Below, one piece after another: positions 58,885 through 64,000 of a stretch of DNA of 64,000 nt. Source of the DNA: Bettongia penicillata ogilbyi (Eukaryota; Chordata; Mammalia; Diprotodontia; Potoroidae); contig JAJHZJ010000577.1 in NCBI GenBank assembly GCA_023548195.1, forward strand, positions 1,542,574 to 1,606,573, given 5' to 3'. The position numbers and the translations under genes were made by a program. The notes beneath the pieces were generated by a model, which was not told where the DNA came from, searched no databases, and worked only from the letters and a program-made list of their open reading frames with translations. Positions within the stretch are counted from its first letter, which is position 1. The number at the start of each line of letters is the position of its first letter.

Positions 58885-59112
58885 TACTGGGTAATAACAC
58901 TAATAGCTGGCATTTACACAGCACAAGGTTTGTGATGTGCTTTACAAATATTATTTTATTCTCACCACCACCCTGGGAAGTGCTGTTGCTATTCCCATTT
59001 TACAAATGAGGAAATTGAGGGAGATAGGGTCACACAGTGTCTGAGACTGGGTTTTAATTCTGGTTTTCCTAACTCCAGGTCCAGCTCTCCAACCACTGTG
59101 CTATCTCACTGT
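58885..59112 (-). repeat. MIR-type SINE, reversed, nearly complete
   Basis: 'tgatgtgctttacaaatatt', 'cccattttacaaatgaggaa', 'agggtcacacagtgtctgag' and 'ccaggtccagctctccaacc' form a well preserved reversed MIR. Confidence 0.85.
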
Positions 59113-59289
59113 TTTCAGTTAGGTTAAAAACCTCTTAAGAATTAATCTAACATTCTGTTTTTAAATTAATTTTTAATGATAAATTTAATGAATGCCAAAA
59201 AGAAAACATTCTTATGATAAAGAAAAGAAAAAGAGAATTATATATATGAAACTATAATCTTCCATTGACAGCATTTACTTTTAAAATGT

Positions 59290-59370
59290 GCATTATATAC
59301 ACACGTATATGTATATACATACATATATAGTATATATAATTTATATACATATGAAATGTATATATATATT
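59290..59370. repeat. AT-rich (TA/ATAC)n low-complexity tract
   Basis: Repeated 'tatata' and 'atacata' motifs without a regular unit. Confidence 0.8.
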
Positions 59371-59747
59371 ACATTTAACATGTCATTTTTAAAGCTGTTC
59401 TGCTTGCCTATCTTCCTTCTTTCTGAGCATTTGCCCATTACTTTAACAAAAAATGACTTGACAAATTGTAGGATAGGTAAAGGACTTAAAAAAACTAATT
59501 TATTGATGTACAAGGAGGTCATTTATTTTGATTTGATTAGTTTGCTTTTTAAATGAAAAAAGATATACTGCTAAAACATTTCAGTTGTTTACTTTTTAAA
59601 TTCAAAGCTTAGAGAACATCAGAGTAGGGGTTGACATCGTTAGAAGTCATCCAATATAACCTTTTGTGTGTCATTGACCTTTATGACCATCTGGTGAAAC
59701 CCAGGGACCCCTCTCAGAATAACGTTCTTAAATAATTAGAGGAAATG

Positions 59748-62574
59748 GGAGCCAAGATGGCGGAGTAGAAGGACGCACGTTTACGAGCTCCGAAACCAAA
59801 GCCCATAGAATTAATGTAAAAAGAGACCCCCATAACTTCTGGGTCAATACAAGGTGTGCAGAAACGAAGTGGAAGAGATTTCCGTGCCAGAGAGCCCTGA
59901 AGAGCCATCCCCAGGGTCCATCGTGCCCCGGAAAGCGGACCCCACCCCAGCGTGGCCTTGGCCACGGCCCCAGAGAAGCTGACCCGAGCAGGCTTCAGAG
60001 GCGGAAGCTCCGGCAGCCAGGAAAGTCCATCCGCCCACAGAAGCTACAGGTCAGTGAGAGAGAGACGCTGGGCTGAAGGAGGGGAGCGGGGTGTCTCCGT
60101 GGCTCGGGCCCCCTTGGGAGGAAGCTGCGGCAGCAGAGACGGGGCCAGGAAGCGGTGGAGGCAGAGGTGTGGGTGGTGGCTGAGGCAGCTGCGGCAGCAG
60201 CCGAGGAACTCCCTCAGCAGCAGGCAGGATCTTCATTACTGAAAGTCTCTGCATAAACAAGCTGAGGGAGCTGAGCCTGGGAGGTGGCCCTGCCCCCACC
60301 CCAGCACCAGAACTAAAGCTCACTGATTAACAGCCGGCAGGAGGAAAGCCCATTTGAATCTCAGACCCCAAACACTAGCTGGGCGGATCCGGGGGGGTTG
60401 GAAAGGAATCTCAGTAGTCAAGTAACTGGCTGGGAAAATGCCTAGAAAAGGGAAGAAAAATAAGGACTATAGAGAGTTCTTTTCAACAAATGCAAATGAT
60501 CCCGACCTTCGGATCTGATGAACATGAGGACGTATTCTTGCCATCAGGGAAAGATGTGGAGGGCGGGGCCTCAGTACCCCAGACACCCCAGCGGGGTGGC
60601 GGGTGGGCTCAGGCCTTGGAAGAGCTGAAAAAGGATTTTGAAAAGCAAGTTAGACGGAGGAAAACCTGGGAAGAGAAATGACAGAGATGCAAGGAAAGTA
60701 TGAAAAACGAGTCAATACCTTGGTAAAGGAGACCCAAAAAAATGATGAGGAAAATAACACCTTGAAAAATAGGCTCACTCAATTGGCCAAAAGAGGTTCA
60801 AAAAGCCAATGAGGAGAAGAATGCTTTCAAAAGCAGAATTAGCCAAATGGAAAAAGAGGGCTCAAAAGCTCACTGAATTTTATAGTTCTCTCAAAATTAG
60901 AATGGAACAGATGGAGTCTAATGACTTTCTGAGAAACCAAGAAATCACCAAACAAAACCAAAAGAATGAAAAAATGGAAGAGAATGTGAAATATCTCATG
61001 GGAAAAACAACTGACCTGGAAAATAGATCCAGGAGAGACAATTTAAAAATTATGGGACTACCTGAAAGTCATGATCAAAAAAAGAGCCTAGACATCATCT
61101 TCCATGAAATTATCAAGGAAAACTGCCCTGACATTCTAGAACCAGAGGGCAAAATAAGTATTGAAAGAATCCATCGATCACCACCTGAAAGAGATCCAAA
61201 AAGAGAAACTCCTAGGAACATTGTGGCCAAATTCTAGAACTCCCAGCTCAAGGAAAAAAATCTTGCAAGCAGCTAGAAAGAAAACAATTCCAGTACTGTG
61301 GAAATACAATCAGGGATAACCCAAGATCTAGCAGCTTCTACATTAAGGGATCAAAGGGCATGGGATAGGATATTCCAGAAGGCAAAGGAACTAGGACTCA
61401 AACCAAGAATCACCTACCCAGCTAAACTGAGTATAATACTTCAAGGGAAAATATGGTCTTTCAATGAAACAGAGGACTTTCAATCATTCTTAATGAAAAG
61501 ACCAGAGCTGAAAAGAAAATTTGACTTTCCAACACAAGAATGAGAAGAAGCATGAAAAAGTAAACAGCAAAGAGAAGTCTTAAGGGACTTACCAGAAGTG
61601 AACTGTTTACATTCATACAGGGAAAGACAATATTTCTAACTCTTAAAACTTTTCAGTATCTGGGTAGTTGGTGGGACCACACATACACATGTACACGCAT
61701 GCACACACATACACACATGCGCACACATACAGAGACAGAGAGCACAGATTGAACTGAATAGGATGGGACCATACCTTAAAAGAAATTAAGGTAAATGGTG
61801 AGAGAGAAATGTAGTGGGAGGAAAGAGGGGGAAATGGAAGGGGGTAACTATATATCATTTAAGAGGCAAGTAGGAAACTTTTTAGTGGAGGGAAAAAGAG
61901 GAGAGCTGAGAAAAACAAAAACCGAGAAGTTTACCTTCATCACATCTGACTAAACGAAGGAGTGAAATGCACACTCATTTTGGTATGAAAACCTATCTTA
62001 CAGTATAAGAAAGTGGGGGAGAAGGAGATATTGCAAGGGGGGGGGGTGATGGAAGGGAGGGCAAAGGGAGGAGGGAGCAATTTGAAGTCAACACTTGGGG
62101 AGGGACAAGATCAAAAGACAGAAGAGAAACAATGAGGGGCAGGTTAGGAGGGATGGTAATCCAGTTAGTCTTACACAACACGACTATCAGGGAGGTCATT
62201 TGCAAAACTACACAGATATGGCCTATATTGAATTGCCTGCCGTCCCAAAAGGAATGGGTGGGGAGGGAGGGATGGGGAGAATTTGGAACTCAAAGTTTTA
62301 GGAACAACTGTTTAGTATTGTTGTTGCAACTAGGAAAGAAGACATACAGTTAGTGAGGAATAGAAAGTCATCTGGCCCTACAGGAGAAAAGAGAAGATGG
62401 AGACAAGAGAAGGGAGGGATGACAGAAGAGAGGGCAGATTGGAGATAGGGAAAATTAGATTGCTTGGGGTATTGGGGTGGGGGGAGGAGAAAAAAAGGGG
62501 AGAAAATTTGGAACCCAAAAATTTGTGAAAATGAATGTAAAAAGTTAAATAAATAAATAAATTTTAAAAAAATG
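59748..62574 (+). mobile_element. Complete half-L1 (HAL1-type) retrotransposon, intronic
   Basis: The element opens GGAGCCAAGATGGCGGAG and has a GC-rich 5' UTR of about 690 bp with CpG, a broken ORF1, a G/A-rich 3' UTR with a CA/CATA tract, and an end in 'ttaaataaataaataaat'. Flanks 'attagaggaaatg' (59735-59747) and 'attggaggaaatg' (62575-62587) are a 13-bp target-site duplication with one mismatch. It is closely similar to the copy at 20342 along its whole length, including the 3' UTR, so both come from the same subfamily. It lies in the same direction as the presumed host gene. Confidence 0.9.
60439..61543 (+). pseudogene. HAL1 ORF1 with several frameshifts
   Basis: The start codon at 60439 gives MPRKGKKNKDYREFF, but that frame ends at a TGA after 25 codons. 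Coding resumes in another frame (60490-60681, EELKKDFEKQVR), breaks again, continues at 60809-61237 (LENRSRRDNLKIMGLPES, TPRNIVAKF), and ends with 61298-61543 (YPAKLSIILQG). All domains of ORF1p, namely coiled coil, RRM-type core and C-terminal domain, are present in order, but at least three indels separate them. It cannot make ORF1p. Two of the damaged sites fall in the same linker as the lesions in the copy at 21010 but are different mutations. Confidence 0.85.
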
Positions 62575-62678
62575 ATTGGAGGAAATGCTAAATTTCAGTT
62601 AAGAATACCATCTTAATCCAACCCCTCATGTAAGTTAGGGTAGTTTTTCCTTAAAAAATAATAATAAACATTTCTTGT

Positions 62679-62688
62679 GATCTTGATT
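62679..62688 (+). repeat. 10-bp direct repeat flanking the left arm (left copy)
   Basis: 'gatcttgatt' is repeated exactly at 62919-62928. No equivalent repeat borders the right arm. Confidence 0.85.
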
Positions 62689-62689
62689 G

Positions 62690-62920
62690 CTATACTACAT
62701 GCTTGCAACCAAAGAACCCAGAGTTAAATTCAGATCTTTTGAACAGTCCAGTGTTCAATTTGCTATGTGATGCTGCATCTCATAATTATATCACAAAATC
62801 AAAATAAACTTCTAAGTATCTCTTTTAATAGGGTTTGTGCTTCCTAGGGAGTAAGGAAATAATTGTGTAACCTACAGCATTTAACCTAGAACAAGGATTC
62901 TTAGTCTGGGATCCATAAGA
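62690..62920 (+). repeat. Left arm of a 231-bp near-perfect inverted repeat
   Basis: The reverse complement of this arm equals 63289-63519 with three mismatches and no gaps. It starts 'ctatactacatgcttgc' and ends 'gtctgggatccataaga'. It is bordered on both sides by 'gatcttgatt' (62679-62688 and 62919-62928, the second overlapping the last two bases). This suggests that it is an insertion. Confidence 0.95.
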
Positions 62921-63288
62921 TCTTGATTCAAGGAGTTAAAAATTCAAACTGTTGATGTCACTTCCTATCACTCAAGGAGAGAGCAACCATGAGGAGCTCA
63001 GATGCTTGGCTAGTAAGATCCTGATGAGAGCCTTGCTCAGCTGAGTCAACTCTAGGGGTTCTCAGTGCCTTTTCTTGTTGAATACCTTCTCCTGATGTAT
63101 CTAAGCAAACGTCCTTTAGTTAATTGTTGAAAGACCGATGAGTGTCTCATTTGGTTCCAATATCAAACCTGTACTACCGGAGGAATAGCTCGAGGCAAGC
63201 CCAGCCCAAACACAGAAATTAGTGAAAATAAAAGTGACGTTTTTTTTTTTTCTCCCATTCTAGTTCACCGACCCTCTGAAGTCAGTTT

Positions 63289-63519
63289 TCTTATGGATCC
63301 CAGACTAAGAATCCTTGTTCTAGGTTAAATGCTGTAGGTTACACAATTATTTCCTTACTCCCTAGGAAGCACAAACCCTATTAAAAGAGATACCTAGAAG
63401 TTTATTTTGATTTTGTGATATAATTATGAGATGCAGCATCACATAGCAAATTGAACACTGGACTGTTCAAAAGATCTGAATTTAACTCCGGGTTCTTCGG
63501 TTGCAAGCATGTAGTATAG
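63289..63519 (-). repeat. Right arm of the 231-bp inverted repeat
   Basis: This is the inverted partner of 62690-62920. Its right end lies inside a MIR that continues without break beyond 63519, so this arm is in its original place. Confidence 0.95.
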
Positions 63520-63700
63520 TGAGTCACTTACATCTTCCAGTCTTTGTTTATTGGAATGTACAATGGTGATAATAATATTTGAATTGCTGGTCTCGCAGGC
63601 TTGTTGTGTTACAGGCTTTGTAAGATTCAGCAAATTATTTAAGTTATTGTTTGCTGTGACTATTATCTGCAAAATGGGGATTGTGATATCAATATCACCT
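63435..63700 (+). repeat. MIR-type SINE crossing the right-arm boundary
   Basis: 'ttgaacactggactgttcaa', 'aagatctgaatttaactccg', 'gagtcacttacatcttccag', 'gtgataataatatttg' and 'atctgcaaaatggggattg' follow the MIR order on both sides of 63519. The left arm holds only the part up to the boundary, reversed. Confidence 0.7.
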
Positions 63701-64000
63701 ACTTTATGGACCTCCTGAAAGAAAGGAGTCTAGTAACTACAAAACACTATACACACACATCTTGTGTGTATAACCACAAAGACACAAAAGGCAACACAGA
63801 TTGTCATGGAGTAACATCCACACATTGTGGTCTTTTTGGATATGACTGTAGACTTAGTGCTATTTTATGTTTTTGCAGCTGTTGGTATACATGGAAACAT
63901 TACTTCCTAATATTTGCCCGCTGGGCTGGTAAAATTAAGTTGAGATCTGGATTTAATTCTAGGGCCAGAGTTTCTCTGTTCTCATTTTCAGGGATGTCAC

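Larger units (their letters stand above)
47715..64000 (+). other. Probable first intron (runs past right edge)
   Basis: From the donor at 47715 to the end of the window I see no secure coding exon. The content is mostly transposon remnants, simple repeats and unassigned sequence. Parts without named repeats include 47720-50770, 54560-56870 (apart from the LTR-like block) and 62590-62680. A single candidate acceptor at 63263 is discussed under findings. The intron is therefore probably longer than 16 kb, which is normal for a vertebrate first intron. Confidence 0.6.

Noticed and set aside
1..64000. CRISPR arrays, operons, bacterial promoters, tRNA or rRNA genes
   Set aside because: There are no regularly spaced repeats with unique spacers, no cloverleaf-forming tRNA beyond SINE heads, and no rRNA-like sequence. 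The content is that of a vertebrate nuclear genome.

Overview
The window looks like vertebrate nuclear DNA, most probably from a marsupial. It is AT-rich, poor in CpG except for one island, and filled with interspersed repeats, with no compact coding arrangement. The marsupial assignment rests on several repeat families recognised from the sequence: L1 elements and half-L1 (HAL1-type) elements that carry ORF1 but no ORF2; tRNA/MIR-type SINEs, some ending in a tail like that of BovB/RTE elements; abundant L2-clade remnants including degenerate reverse transcriptase; and a short repeat of about 300 bp seen twice. The species cannot be named from this alone, and no database search was possible.

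Positions 1 to about 47,000 appear intergenic. From left to right they hold a minus-strand L1 5' end (1-1105), an L1 with a large ORF2 deletion between target-site duplications (3428-6110), a long GGAA tract, L2-clade reverse transcriptase remnants (12.8-14.9 kb), and a three-level nest of insertions (19,990-23,810) with a complete HAL1 at its core. These are followed by an L1 3' end split by a 370-bp CT/CA tract (28.7-30.2 kb). A block of old L1 pieces then runs from 35.9 to 44.9 kb, in which a second HAL1 sits inside a plus-strand L1 that runs tail-to-tail into a minus-strand L1.

The only convincing protein-coding gene signal is a CpG island at about 47,060-47,720. It contains a first coding exon at 47,648-47,714 encoding a signal peptide, with a very good Kozak context and a consensus splice donor in phase 1. 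The gene product should be secreted or membrane-anchored, but I do not recognise the gene. The rest of the window (47,715-64,000) is best read as its first intron, with no secure second exon. That intron carries MIR/SINE and L2 fragments, two L1 3' ends and a third, complete HAL1 (59,748-62,574).

The most unusual structure lies at 62,690-63,519. It is a 231-bp sequence repeated in inverted orientation with only three mismatches and no indels, separated by 368 bp. The left arm is bordered by a perfect 10-bp direct repeat, whereas an older MIR runs continuously out of the right arm. The left arm therefore looks like a recent inverted copy of the right arm inserted about 370 bp away. Most open reading frames in the window are chance frames or translations of simple repeats and are not annotated as genes.
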